DNA of 45,486 bases from Acidobacteriota bacterium (GCA_020200135.1 JAIVJI010000001.1:1-45486), one strand, 5' to 3'. Positions 1-8,327 are shown, counted from the stretch's first letter. Numbers and translations are program-made. Notes: a model not told the origin generated them from the sequence alone.

Positions 1-604
1 CGCCGATGGCGATGACGCCGAAGACGAGGAAGAGCAGCGTCTGAAACGTGTTGACCCAGGCGGTGCCGCGCATCCCGCCGAAGAAGACGTAGGTCATCAC
101 CACCAGCGCGACGATGCCGCCGCCGAACCAGAAGGGGACGAAGCCGCCCGAGATGGCCGACAGAGTAGTGCCGCCGCCCATGATGCCGATGATGATGTAG
201 GGGACGAGCAGGACGGCCTGCACCGCGAAGATGACCGTGCCGATGTGGCCGCACTCCCAGCGGTCGCGGAAAATCTGGACGGGCGTGATGAAGCCGTACT
301 TCTTCCCCAGCGCCCACACGCGCGTCCCGATGAGGAAGATGGTCAGCGGGATGACGAGCCCCGACGAGGAGGCCATCAGCCCGTAGGTGACGATGCCGTT
401 GGTGAAGGCGTGGCCCGAGGAGCCGAGGATGGCCACCGCCGTCATGTTCGTCCCGAAGAGCGAGAGCAGGAAGACGAACGTGCCGAGCGAGCGGTTGGCG
501 AGGAAGAAGTCTTCGGCGCCCCCGTCGCGCGAGCGGCGGAAGGCGAAGACGCCGATGTAGACGACGACCGCGAGGTAGACGAAGACGAAGATGGCGGGTA
601 TCAA
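1..604 (-). CDS. sodium:solute symporter (SSS family), 3' end cut off by window
   Basis: About 201 codons are visible and the frame runs off the left edge. Read on the minus strand, the protein begins with a short hydrophobic segment, then [20 protein letters not shown], followed by several membrane helices, including [19 protein letters not shown] and the [19 protein letters not shown] stretch. These are typical of the N-terminal half of SSS-family Na+-coupled symporters. The start is inferred to be TTG at 604, which shares the bases TTGA with the stop codon of the upstream DUF3311 gene, so the two are probably translationally coupled. DUF3311 proteins commonly precede SSS symporters and are thought to be small accessory subunits. 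The substrate cannot be told from this part. Confidence 0.85.
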   Translation of the reverse strand, partial: MIPAIFVFVYLAVVVYIGVFAFRRSRDGGAEDFFLANRSLGTFVFLLSLFGTNMTAVAILGSSGHAFTNGIVTYGLMASSSGLVIPLTIFLIGTRVWALGKKYGFITPVQIFRDRWECGHIGTVIFAVQAVLLVPYIIIGIMGGGTTLSAISGGFVPFWFGGGIVALVVMTYVFFGGMRGTAWVNTFQTLLFLVFGVIAIG

Positions 605-846
605 CGCTCCTCACCCCCCTCCGGCCTTTCGGCGTCGGGCCCCTCGACGTCGCGCTCGATGTGGTGCGGCCACGCGTGGCGGACGAGCAGCCACATCAGC
701 AGCGAGGCGGCGACCGAAAAGCACGCGTGGTAGAAGAGGCCGACGGGGATGATGCCGAAGACCGGGTAGGGCGTGCGCCAGAACCAGATGTCCTGGTGGA
801 GCACGTAGAGCGCGGCGACGGCCAGGACGAGCAGTACACGTTTCAT
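601..846 (-). CDS. DUF3311 small membrane protein, symporter partner
   Basis: This 81-residue protein has two predicted membrane helices, at about residues 3-14 and 33-55. Between them lies the family-typical segment [20 protein letters not shown], and the C-terminal tail is charged and Glu-rich. The DUF3311 family is found next to sodium:solute symporters, as here, where the genes overlap by 4 bp (TTGA). The role as a symporter accessory subunit is inferred from this pairing and no activity is known. The start is ATG at 846; a weak GAGG lies about 12 nt upstream. It is the first gene of the operon and lies downstream of the putative promoter at 935-964. Confidence 0.8.
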   Translation of the reverse strand: MKRVLLVLAVAALYVLHQDIWFWRTPYPVFGIIPVGLFYHACFSVAASLLMWLLVRHAWPHHIERDVEGPDAERPEGGEER

Positions 847-1205
847 CGGGGGTCGTATCCTCGAACCGCTGGCGAGGGCTGTTAATGTTTTTAAAAGCCG
901 CCGACCGAGAAAGGCGCGCGCGGCGGGCTCGCCAGTTATACGCGCACGGGGCGCGCGGGTTCAACCCCGAAGGCGAATAACTTGAGCGGGGCGGCGCTTT
1001 CGTCCGCCGAATTGGAAGGACGTCCGACGGCCGGGACGCCCGCGCGGATTAGTTTAAAAGTTTCGCGCGCGGGCGAACCCCCGCGACCCGGACTGGCGTA
1101 TTATGCCTCGTCTACCCCGGTATCAACGGAGCGGCCGGCCCGACCCGCAGACCCGGCCGCCCCCGCCCGACCCCGAGACGCCTACAGACTTTTTGGAGGA
1201 GCCCG
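847..1205. other. divergent intergenic region, no gene
   Basis: This 359-bp stretch separates the minus-strand symporter operon from the plus-strand esterase. No convincing short gene or RNA was seen in it. It holds the putative minus-strand promoter described separately and a TATTAT box at 1099-1104 on the plus strand without a convincing -35. A strong Shine-Dalgarno (GGAGGAG, about 1195-1201) sits just before the esterase ATG. Confidence 0.6.
935..964 (-). promoter_or_regulatory. putative sigma70-type promoter of DUF3311-symporter operon
   Basis: On the minus strand TTGAAC (964-959) is followed after 18 bp by TATAAC (940-935). This predicts a transcript start near 928 and a leader of about 80 nt before the DUF3311 ATG. 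The call rests on motif match and spacing only. Confidence 0.4.
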
Positions 1206-2490
1206 ATGAAAACGAAACCCAGCCTGGCCCCCTTGAGAGACGGACGCACCCGCCGGAAGGGATTCGCCGGCGCCGCGCTGCTGGCGCTGCTCGCCGCGCT
1301 GCTCGCCGGGGCGGGCGCGCGCGCAGGCGCCGCCCGCCGCCGGCGACGCGCCCGAGCGTCTGGTCATCAAGTCGCAGGTGCTCGGCGAGGAGCGCACCGT
1401 CCTCGTCCGCGTCCCCGCCGGATACGCGCGCGGCTCGGAGCGCTTCCCCGTGCTCTACATGACCGACGGCGACGCGCACATTCAGCACACGAGCGCGACC
1501 GTTCAGTTCCTCGCGCGCAACGCGCGGATGCCCGAGATGATAGTCGTCGGCGTGACCAACACCGACCGCACGCGCGACCTGACGCCGACGCGCGTCGAAC
1601 AGCTCCCGGGCAACCCGAACGTGCGCTTCCCGACGAGCGGCGGCGCCGACAAGTTCCTCAAGTTCTTCGAGACCGAGCTGATCCCGCTCGTCGAGTCGAA
1701 GTACCGCACGCAGCCCTTCCGCGCGCTCGCGGGGCACTCGCTCGGCGGGCTGTTCGCCGTCCACGCGATGCTCACGAAGCCGGAGCTGTTCAACTCCTAC
1801 ATCGCCGTCAGCCCCTCGCTCCAGTGGGACAACTTCGTGATGATCGACCGCGCCAAAGAGTTCTTCAAGGCGCGGAAGGAGTACAACCGGACGCTCTTCG
1901 CCTCGCTCGGCAACGAGCCGGGCGACATCGGCGACGCCTACGGGATGTTCCGCGAGGTGCTGCAGAAGCAGCAGGCGGGCGGCTTCGCCTGGGAGGCCGC
2001 GCGGTACGAGGACGAGGACCACGGCTCGGTCGTCATGCGCAGCCACTACGCGGGGCTGCGGAAAATCTATGACGGCTGGCAGTTCCCGCGCGACCCGAAC
2101 ACGGGCGCGGTCGCGGGCGGCCTGAAGGGCGTCGAGGAGCACTACCGGAAACTCTCGTCGCGGCTCGGCTACACGATTCTGGTGCCCGAGGCGCTGATGA
2201 ACCAGGTCGGCTACCAGCTGCTCGGCCAGAACAACATGGAGGAGGCGGTCGCCGCCTTCAAGCTCAACGTCGAGCGCTACCCCGCTTCGGCCAACGTCTA
2301 CGACAGCCTCGCCGAGGCGTACGAGCGCGGCGGGAAGCTCGACCTCGCGCTCCCCAACTACGAGAAGGCGTACACGCTCGGCCAGCAGACTAACGACCCC
2401 AACACGCGCGTCTTCAAGACCAACTTCGAACGCGTCAGCGCGCAGGTCAAACAGGCCGGCGCCGGCAGCGCCGCCACCGAGAAGAAGTGA
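1206..2490 (+). CDS. secreted alpha/beta-hydrolase esterase with C-terminal TPR, reading frame broken
   Basis: The body of the protein is open from 1237 to 2490 in one frame. It reads AQAPPAAGDAPERLVIKSQ and then an esterase domain of the Fes/esterase D-like type (VLYMTDGDAHI, nucleophile elbow GHSLGG at 1735-1752, and DEDHGSV carrying the likely catalytic His). Two TPR-like helical repeats follow (VGYQLLGQNNMEEAVAAFKLNVE, SLAEAYERGGKLDLALPNYEKAY). No ATG lies in this frame between 1237 and 1378. The only good start, ATG 1206 with a GGAGGAG Shine-Dalgarno, lies in another frame and encodes a clean signal peptide (positively charged N-terminus, then LLALLAALLAG). A one-base frame difference near 1305-1330, in a G/CG-rich run, must be bridged. 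This is either an indel in the sequence or a true frameshift. If intact, the product is an exported esterase; the substrate is unknown. Confidence 0.75.
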
Positions 2491-2536
2491 CGAGGGCTCC
2501 CGCCGCGTAGCGGCGACCCCCACCACGGTAGATGTC

Positions 2537-2593
2537 CCAGGGAGAGACGTGGACGCAGCTAAAGCCTTTAGCTGCGTCCGCGTCTCTCCCTGG
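2537..2593. repeat. 57-nt near-perfect extragenic palindrome
   Basis: Two 28-nt arms (2537-2564 and 2566-2593) flank a single central base. Twenty-seven of 28 pairs match and the remaining pair is a T/G wobble. The outer ends read CCAGGGAGAGACG and CGTCTCTCCCTGG. It lies between the esterase stop and the TPR gene start. A TATACT box follows directly at 2596-2601. No T-run follows, so it is not a standard intrinsic terminator. It may be a mobile extragenic palindrome or a strong mRNA leader hairpin. Confidence 0.85.
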
Positions 2594-2627
2594 TATATAC
2601 TCGACGAAAATTCCCCTCTTGGAGAAG

Positions 2628-3539
2628 ATGAGGACGCTTTTCGCACTCCTGCTTTGTCTCTGCGGCGCGGCCGCGTCGGCGCGCGCGGGCTGCGTCGAGT
2701 CGGCGCCGCAGGTCGCGCCGTCACTGTCGCCCGAGACGCGGCGCGACTTCGAGGCGAGGCTCGCCCGCGCCCGCGAGGAGTTCGCGCGGGGCACGGACGC
2801 CGAACGCTTCATCTGGCTGGGGCGTCGGACGGCCTACCTCGGGCGCTACAGGGAGGCGGTCGGGATTTTCACCGAGGGGCTCAAGAAGTTTCCCGCCGAC
2901 GCGCGGCTCTACCGGCACCGCGGGCACCGGCTCATCACGCTGCGCTGCTTCGACGCGGCCGTCAAAGACCTTGAGCGTGCGGCCGCGCTCGTCAGGGGCA
3001 GGCCCGACGAGGTCGAGCCCGACGGGCTGCCGAACGCGCGCGGCGTCCCGACCAGCACCCTGCAGTCGAACGTCTGGTATCACCTCGGGCTGGCCCGTTA
3101 CCTCAAGGGAGATTTCCGGCGCGCTCTCGCCGCGTACCGCGAGGCCGAGAAGGTTTCGACCAACCCGGACATGCTCGTCTCGACGACGCACTGGCTCTAC
3201 ATGACGCTGCGCCGCCTGGGGCGCGAGCGCGAGGCGGCGGCGACCCTCGCGGCGGTCGGGGACGGCCTCGACGTTATCGAGAACGGGGACTACTACCGTC
3301 TCGTCAAGCTGTACCAGGGTAAGCTGAAGCCGACCGAATTGCTCGGCGAGGACGTCAAGGCTCCCGACACCGTCGGCGGCGCCACGGTCGGGTACGGCGT
3401 AGGGAACTGGTTCCTCTATAACGGCCGGCGCGAGCTGGCCGAGCAGCTCTTCCGGCGCGTGACGGCCGGGAGCCAGTGGGCGAGCTTCGGCTACATCGCG
3501 GCCGAGGCCGAGCTGGAAGCGAAGCGCCCGCGGCGCTGA
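2628..3539 (+). CDS. secreted TPR-repeat protein, unknown function
   Basis: The product is 303 residues long. The start at ATG 2628 is chosen because it opens a signal peptide (MRTLFALLLCLCGAAASARAG) and follows GGAGAAG. Upstream in-frame codons would only translate the palindrome. TPR-like helical pairs follow: WLGRRTAYLGRYREAVGIF, LYRHRGHRLITLRCFDAAVK, VWYHLGLARYLKGDFRRALA, and a C-terminal NGRRELAEQLFRRVTAGS. A conserved tail (YYRLVKLYQGKLKPTELL, with GNWFLYNG) recalls many Bacteroidota/Acidobacteriota hypothetical TPR proteins. A role as a periplasmic scaffold is a guess from the repeats. No partner gene is evident. Confidence 0.75.
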   Translation: MRTLFALLLCLCGAAASARAGCVESAPQVAPSLSPETRRDFEARLARAREEFARGTDAERFIWLGRRTAYLGRYREAVGIFTEGLKKFPADARLYRHRGHRLITLRCFDAAVKDLERAAALVRGRPDEVEPDGLPNARGVPTSTLQSNVWYHLGLARYLKGDFRRALAAYREAEKVSTNPDMLVSTTHWLYMTLRRLGREREAAATLAAVGDGLDVIENGDYYRLVKLYQGKLKPTELLGEDVKAPDTVGGATVGYGVGNWFLYNGRRELAEQLFRRVTAGSQWASFGYIAAEAELEAKRPRR

Positions 3540-3587
3540 TGCGCGCGCGGGCGTTAGGTCTAGTTTAAAGAAGGGGAAGTCATAGTC

Positions 3588-4604
3588 ATGTCGCACACTA
3601 GAAATTTTCGGCTGTCGGCCGCCCTGCTGGCGGCGCTCGTCCTGGGCCTCGCGCCGGGCGCGTCCGCGCAGAAGGATAAGGACAAGAAGAAGGGGCCGCC
3701 GCCGCAGGGGACGGCCGTCCTCTGGCGCGAGCCGGCGGACGTTTCGGCGCTCGACCTCTTACAGGGCCCGGGCGGCGCGGAGATGAAGCCCGACCTCAGC
3801 CGTCTCACCTTCGTCAAGGAGGAGAAGGGCGGCTACTCGAAGAAGTACCGCGTGCGCGACGCGGCGGGGCGCGTGTGGGTCGCCAAGATCGGCAAGGAGG
3901 CGCAGCCCGAGACGGCCGTGACGCGGCTGGTCTGGGCCGCCGGCTACCCCGTCGAGGTCACATACCTCGCGCCCTGCGTCAAGATAGACGGCGCGCCCCG
4001 TCCCAAGGAGGCCGAGCGGTGCGAGGGCGGCGGCTACGCCAACGTGCGCTTCGAGGCGCGGCCCGGGAACGTCAAGCGGCTCGACGCGTGGCGCTGGGAG
4101 TCGAACCCCTTCTCGGGGACGCGCGAGCTGCGCGGGCTGAAAATTATGATGGCGCTCGTCGAGAACTGGGACATGAAGGACGACAACAACCGCGTGCTGG
4201 CGGTGAACGGCGCTTCGGGCACGGAGTTGCAGCACGTCGTCAGCGACCTCGGCGCGACCATCGGGAAGACCGGCGGGCAGAGCGGGCCCATCGCCTTCAT
4301 CCGTCAGGTCAAGGGCACACGCAACGAGCCCGAAGACTACGCCAACGACAAGTTCGTCGAGGGCGTCGAGGGCGGCCGCGTGCGCTTCAACTTCAGCGGG
4401 AAGAACAGCGAGATGATGCGCGACATCACGGTCGAGGACGCGCGCTGGCTGGGCGGGATTCTGTCGCGGCTCTCGGACGAGCAGATAGAGGACGCCTTCC
4501 GCGCGGCCAACTACAACCCGGAGGAGGTGCGTCTGCTGGCCGCGAGCGTGCGCGGGAGAATCAACCAGCTCACCAGCCTCCCGGCCGCGCCGGCCACGCC
4601 GTAG
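3588..4604 (+). CDS. secreted protein with protein-kinase-like residue pattern
   Basis: The 338-residue product has a signal peptide (cleavage near residue 27, ASAQ) and a Lys-rich linker. The mature part shows an ordered set of residues like those of the protein-kinase/HipA/FAM20-CotH fold: Lys100 in VWVAKIGKE, Glu108 in ETAVTRLVWAAGY, Asp195 and Asn200 in VENWDMKDDNN (like the HRDxxxxN or NxDRHxxN loop), and Asp220 in SDLGATIG (like DFG). The kinase reading is inference from this pattern; the family is otherwise uncharacterised. The Shine-Dalgarno GAAGGGGAAG lies about 10 nt before the ATG. It is convergent with the cyclase gene, 9 bp away. Confidence 0.6.
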   Translation: MSHTRNFRLSAALLAALVLGLAPGASAQKDKDKKKGPPPQGTAVLWREPADVSALDLLQGPGGAEMKPDLSRLTFVKEEKGGYSKKYRVRDAAGRVWVAKIGKEAQPETAVTRLVWAAGYPVEVTYLAPCVKIDGAPRPKEAERCEGGGYANVRFEARPGNVKRLDAWRWESNPFSGTRELRGLKIMMALVENWDMKDDNNRVLAVNGASGTELQHVVSDLGATIGKTGGQSGPIAFIRQVKGTRNEPEDYANDKFVEGVEGGRVRFNFSGKNSEMMRDITVEDARWLGGILSRLSDEQIEDAFRAANYNPEEVRLLAASVRGRINQLTSLPAAPATP

Positions 4605-4613
4605 TGGTCGGGG

Positions 4614-5420
4614 CTAGTCGTTCCTGACAATCGCGACGGCGCGGAGCGGGCCGCCGCTCCCGCCCCGAATCTTCATCGGGAGCGCGACGACGTGGAAGCC
4701 GCGCGCGGGGAGCCGTTCGAGGTTGGCGAGGTTCTCGAAGGCGGGCACGTCGCGCTCGAAGAGGACGCGGTGGCTCTCGAAGAGTTTGGACTGGCCGTAG
4801 TCGATGCTCGGCGTGTCGAGCCCGACGGCCTTGATGCGCCGCTCGCCGACGAGCCAGCGCGCGGCGTCGGGGTGCAGGCCCGGAAAGTGGAGCTTGGCGA
4901 CCGCCTCCGCCCCGCGCTCGTCCGTCCCCATGTACGCGCGGCGGTCGGGCCAGCGCCGCCCGAAGCCCGTCCGCAGTAAAAGTATCGAGCCGTCGGGCAG
5001 GCGGCCGTGCTCGCGCTCCCACGCGGCGAAGTCTTCGACGGAGACCTGATAGTCCGCGTCGCGCGCGCACTTCTCCGACACGTCGAGCAGCACGCCCGCG
5101 CCCATGAGCTGTTCGAGCGGGATGCGGTCGGCGGTGTTGCGCCCCTCCGCGAAGTGTACGGGCGCGTCAAGGTGCGTGCCGCCGTGCTCGGCGGTCGAGA
5201 AATTGTTCGCCGCGTAGTAGTACCCGCCGGGCGTCATGCCCTCCGCGACCTTCTCAAGTTTGAACCCCTCGGCCGTCGGCCAGAACACGGTCTGCTCGTC
5301 GTAAGCGTGCGACAGGTCAACCAGCGTCCCCGCGAACGGGTCGGCCGGCGCACCCGACCCGCACGAGAGCGCCAGCGCCGACGCAGCCATCAACACGAAA
5401 AGCCCGGACTTTCGTTTCAT
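4614..5420 (-). CDS. cyclase-family (KynB-like) metal-dependent hydrolase lipoprotein
   Basis: This 268-residue protein belongs to the cyclase superfamily (formamidase/KynB and related hydrolases). The metal-binding signature reads EHGGTHLDAPVHF, and the later KAVGLDTPSIDYG and GFHVVALPMKI segments are also family-typical. The start at ATG 5420 opens a lipoprotein signal (MKRKSGLFVLMAASALALSC) with a lipobox-like LALSC, so the enzyme is probably anchored in the periplasm. An upstream in-frame GTG at 5438 would spoil the signal. There is no kynurenine gene nearby, so the substrate is open. It is divergent from the glycosylase gene. Confidence 0.82.
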   Translation of the reverse strand: MKRKSGLFVLMAASALALSCGSGAPADPFAGTLVDLSHAYDEQTVFWPTAEGFKLEKVAEGMTPGGYYYAANNFSTAEHGGTHLDAPVHFAEGRNTADRIPLEQLMGAGVLLDVSEKCARDADYQVSVEDFAAWEREHGRLPDGSILLLRTGFGRRWPDRRAYMGTDERGAEAVAKLHFPGLHPDAARWLVGERRIKAVGLDTPSIDYGQSKLFESHRVLFERDVPAFENLANLERLPARGFHVVALPMKIRGGSGGPLRAVAIVRND

Positions 5421-5541
5421 CGGCGTCAACCTCAACACAAGAAGCGTCTTCAGACCGCGAGCAGCGCCGGAGCTTATCCCAACGCAAAGCCCCGCGCAAA
5501 ACTTTTCAGCTGGCGCGCAATCGGGTTAAGCTCCAGGCGGC

Positions 5542-6087
5542 ATGACCACCTACTGCGACTACGCCTCCGGTGACCCTCTGCACGGGTCGTATCACGACGG
5601 GGAGTACGGCTTCCCAGTGGAGGGGGACGCGGCGCTGTTCGAGCGTCTGGTGCTCGAGATAAATCAGGCGGGGCTGTCGTGGGCGACCATCTTAAGGAAG
5701 CGCGAGGCGTTCCGGAGTGCGTACGGCGGGTTCGACGTTGACACGGTCGCAGCCTACGGCGAGGCGGACAGGGCGAGGCTGTTGGGCGACGCCGGGATAG
5801 TGCGCAACCGTCTGAAGGTCAACGCGGCGGTCGAGAACGCGCGGCGGGTCGCGGGGCTGCGCGGGGAGTTCGGGTCGTTCAAGGGCTGGCTCGACCGCCA
5901 CCACCCGCGCGCCAAAGACGAGTGGGTGAAACTCTTTAAGAAGACCTTCCTCTTCACCGGCGGCGAGATAGTCGGCGAGTTTCTGATGAGCACCGGCTAC
6001 CTGACGGGCGCGCATCGAGAAAACTGCCCGGTCTACGAAAAAGTTTTAGCTTTAAACCCGCCCTGGGCGGCCGGCCGCATCCGATGA
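5542..6087 (+). CDS. tag: DNA-3-methyladenine glycosylase I
   Basis: The enzyme removes 3-methyladenine from alkylated DNA (base excision repair, cytoplasm). The 181-residue protein is of normal family length. It shows the N-terminal CDYASGDPLHGSYHDGEYG (compare CGW...YHDxEWG in E. coli Tag), LEINQAGLSWATILRKREAF with the substrate-pocket Glu, IVRNRLKVNAAVENARR, and the C-terminal SFMQ-equivalent GEFLMSTGYLTGAHRENCPV. The N-terminal Cys, the His and the C-terminal His and Cys fit the Tag zinc site. The stop overlaps the next start by 4 bp (ATGA), so it is co-translated with the acetyltransferase. Confidence 0.88.
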   Translation: MTTYCDYASGDPLHGSYHDGEYGFPVEGDAALFERLVLEINQAGLSWATILRKREAFRSAYGGFDVDTVAAYGEADRARLLGDAGIVRNRLKVNAAVENARRVAGLRGEFGSFKGWLDRHHPRAKDEWVKLFKKTFLFTGGEIVGEFLMSTGYLTGAHRENCPVYEKVLALNPPWAAGRIR

Positions 6088-6653
6088 CGGACAAGACTGC
6101 CTTCGTCAACATCGAGACGCAGAGGCTCGTGCTGCGCCGCTTCGCCGACGCGGACCTCGCGGCGTTTCTCGCCTACGCCAACGACCCCGCCGTGTCGCGC
6201 TACCAGAGTTGGGAGTCTTACACCGAGGCGCAGGCCAAAGAGCTGATCGGGCGGCAGAAGGCGGCCGAGCCGGGGCGGCCGGGCGAGTGGTTCTCCTTCG
6301 CGGTCGAGCTCAAGGAGACGGGCGGGGTGGTCGGCCACGTCTCGCTGAGCGTCAAGGCGGAGGACGCGCGGCAGGGCGAGACGGGCTTCGCGCTCGCGCG
6401 CGCGTGTCAGGGGCGGGGCCTGGCGCGCGAGGCGGCCGAGCAGGTGCTCGCTTACGCCTTCGACGTGCTCGGGCTGCACTGCGTCGTGGCGGTCACGGAC
6501 TGCGAGAACACGCGCTCGGCGGCGCTGCTCGAAAGGCTCGGGATGAGGCGCGAGGCGCACTTCGTCGAGAACATCTGGTTCAAGGGCGCGTGGGGCTCGG
6601 AGTACCTCTACGCCATCCTGCGCAGGGAGTGGGCGTCGCGCCGACGCGCCTGA
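6084..6653 (+). CDS. GNAT acetyltransferase, RimJ/RimL-like
   Basis: The 189-residue protein has the layout of RimJ/RimL-type N-acetyltransferases: TQRLVLRRFADADLAAFLAY at the N-terminus, a beta-strand core (SFAVELKETGGVVGHVSLSV), the acetyl-CoA loop ARACQGRGLAREAAEQVLAY (Q/RxxGxG/A type), and NTRSAALLERLGMRREAHF near the end. It probably acetylates an amino group of a protein or small molecule. The substrate cannot be assigned. It overlaps the tag gene by ATGA and is likely in the same transcript. Confidence 0.85.
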   Translation: MTDKTAFVNIETQRLVLRRFADADLAAFLAYANDPAVSRYQSWESYTEAQAKELIGRQKAAEPGRPGEWFSFAVELKETGGVVGHVSLSVKAEDARQGETGFALARACQGRGLAREAAEQVLAYAFDVLGLHCVVAVTDCENTRSAALLERLGMRREAHFVENIWFKGAWGSEYLYAILRREWASRRRA

Positions 6654-6739
6654 GCACTCTCGACGGCTCACGCGCCGGCCATGATACGGGCGAATCCAGC
6701 ACCATTTTCAAGAGGGTCGGAAAAAGGGGGAGGCGGGCG

Positions 6740-7522
6740 ATGCTTTTAAAAGACAGGGTGGCGTTCGTGACGGGCGCGGGTTCCGGGATAGGCAAGGCGG
6801 CGGCGCTGCTGCTGGCGCGCGAGGGCGCGCGTGTCGGCGCGCTCGATGCCGACGGCGAGGACTTGGAGAAGACCGTCGCCGAGATAGAAGGCGCGGGCGG
6901 GAGCGCCCTCGCGCTGGTCGCCGACGTGTCGGACGCGGCGCAGGTGCGCGCGGCGGTCGAGCGCGTCGCGGTCGAGTGGGGGCGCGTGGACGTTGTCTTC
7001 GCCAACGCGGGCGTCAACGGCGTCTGGGCGCCGCTCGAAGCGCTCGAGCCGGACGAGTGGGACAAGACGCTCGACATCAACCTGAAGGGGACCTACCTCA
7101 CCGTCAAGTACGCCGCGCCGTACCTGAAGCGGCGCGGCGGCTCGGTCGTCATCACCTCCTCGGTCAACGGCACGCGCATGTTCAGCAACACGGGCGCGAC
7201 GGCCTACGCCTGCTCGAAGGCCGGCCAGGTCGCCTTCGCCCGGATGGTCGCGCTCGAGCTGGCCCCCGACAGGGTGCGCGTCAACGTCGTCTGCCCCGGC
7301 GCCATCGAGACCAACATCGAGGAGAACACCGAGAAGAGGGAACTGGAAAAGGTCAAAGCGCCCGTCGAGTTCCCCGAGGGCAAGGTTCCCCTGACGCACG
7401 GCAAGCCGGGGAGCGCCGAGCAGGTCGCCCAACTCGTCCTCTTCCTCGCCTCCGACGCGTCGAGCCACATCTCGGGCACCGAGGTCTTCATCGACGGCGC
7501 GCAGTCCCTGCTCCAGGGTTGA
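6740..7522 (+). CDS. SDR-family NAD(P)-dependent oxidoreductase
   Basis: The 260-residue classical short-chain dehydrogenase has TGAGSGIG (nucleotide-binding glycine motif), NAG in FANAGVNG, the catalytic Ser in VVITSSVNG, YACSK (Tyr and Lys of YxxxK), PGAIETNI and a C-terminal GTEVFIDGAQS. An acidic residue (DADGED) after the second strand suggests NAD rather than NADP. The start ATG 6740 is 6 nt after GGGGGAGG. It precedes the TetR-AraC pair, whose first gene has its own promoter, so this SDR may be a regulated target, but that is inference from position only. Confidence 0.88.
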   Translation: MLLKDRVAFVTGAGSGIGKAAALLLAREGARVGALDADGEDLEKTVAEIEGAGGSALALVADVSDAAQVRAAVERVAVEWGRVDVVFANAGVNGVWAPLEALEPDEWDKTLDINLKGTYLTVKYAAPYLKRRGGSVVITSSVNGTRMFSNTGATAYACSKAGQVAFARMVALELAPDRVRVNVVCPGAIETNIEENTEKRELEKVKAPVEFPEGKVPLTHGKPGSAEQVAQLVLFLASDASSHISGTEVFIDGAQSLLQG

Positions 7523-7569
7523 CGGCGGCCGGGTCGGCGGCCGGGACGAGCCCGGCGAGAAAAAATACA

Positions 7570-7597
7570 TTGCCAAAACGAACGTTCGTGCTATATT
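7570..7597 (+). promoter_or_regulatory. promoter with embedded TetR-type operator
   Basis: TTGCCA (7570-7575) and TATATT (7592-7597) are spaced by 16 bp. The perfect 12-bp palindrome ACGAACGTTCGT (7578-7589) lies inside the spacer, where a bound repressor would block RNA polymerase. Only 7 nt separate the -10 box from the TetR ATG, so the transcript would start at or next to the start codon (leaderless). No Shine-Dalgarno is present. Autoregulation by the TetR protein is inferred. Confidence 0.68.
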
Positions 7598-7604
7598 AGA
7601 CGGC

Positions 7605-8327
7605 ATGACGACGGCCGGCGGGACGACGGAGGCGGGGGGCGGGCGTCCTTCGGCGCGTGCGCGCAGGGCGCACGGCGAGCGGACGCGGCAGGCCATCCTG
7701 GAGGCGGCCGTCAACATCGCTTCGGAGGAGGGGCTCGAAGGCTTGACCATCGGCCGGCTCGCCTCCGAGCTTTCGATGAGCAAGAGCGGGCTGTTCGCGC
7801 ACTTCGGCTCGAAGGAGGAGTTACAGCTCGCCACGGTCGGGGCGGCGCGCGAGGTCTTCGTCCGCGAGGTCGTCGGCCCGGCCTTCGAGGCCGAGAAGGG
7901 GGTGGCGCGGCTCTGGTCGCTGTGCGACGTCTGGCTCGCGTACGTTGAGGGCGAGGTGTTCCGCGGCGGGTGCTTCTTCGCCGCCGCGGCCGCCGAGTTC
8001 GACGGGCGGCCGGGCGCGGTGCGCGACCGCGTCGCTGGAATCATGCGCGAGTGGCTGTCGCTGCTCCGCCGCTCGGTCTCGGAGGCGCAGGCCGCCGGCC
8101 AGCTCGGGCCCGACGCCGACCCGGCGCAGCTCGCCTTCGAGCTGAACGCGCTCGAGATGGGCGCCAACTGGGCCTTCCAGCTCCTCGGCGACCGGCAGGC
8201 TTTCGCGCGCGCGAGAGAGGCGATGCTCGAACGCCTGCGCCGCGACGCCACCGCCCGCGGCCTGCCGCTCCTGCCCGCCCCCAAACGCGCGAAGGGTCGC
8301 GCCCCGCGAGGTGGTTCAAAAACATGA
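7605..8327 (+). CDS. TetR/AcrR-family transcriptional regulator
   Basis: The 240-residue protein has an N-terminal TetR DNA-binding domain (RQAILEAAVNIASEEGLEGLTIGRLASELSMSKSGLFAHFGSKEELQ, residues about 28-76). The ligand domain contains RGGCFFAAAAAEFDGRPGAVRD, resembling the TetR_C subfamily of YxaF/YvdT-like repressors. A Lys/Arg-rich tail ends the protein. The palindromic operator inside its own promoter points to autorepression. Its stop overlaps the AraC gene start (ATGA at 8324), so the two regulators are co-expressed. The ligand is unknown. Confidence 0.88.
   Translation: MTTAGGTTEAGGGRPSARARRAHGERTRQAILEAAVNIASEEGLEGLTIGRLASELSMSKSGLFAHFGSKEELQLATVGAAREVFVREVVGPAFEAEKGVARLWSLCDVWLAYVEGEVFRGGCFFAAAAAEFDGRPGAVRDRVAGIMREWLSLLRRSVSEAQAAGQLGPDADPAQLAFELNALEMGANWAFQLLGDRQAFARAREAMLERLRRDATARGLPLLPAPKRAKGRAPRGGSKT

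Noticed and set aside
1099..1104. Promoter for the esterase based on TATTAT
   Set aside because: There is no acceptable -35 hexamer 16-18 bp upstream.
1123..2724. Long minus-strand frame across the esterase gene and the palindrome
   Set aside because: The sequence is an antisense shadow of the esterase; part of it just translates the palindrome. No start signal or family was seen.
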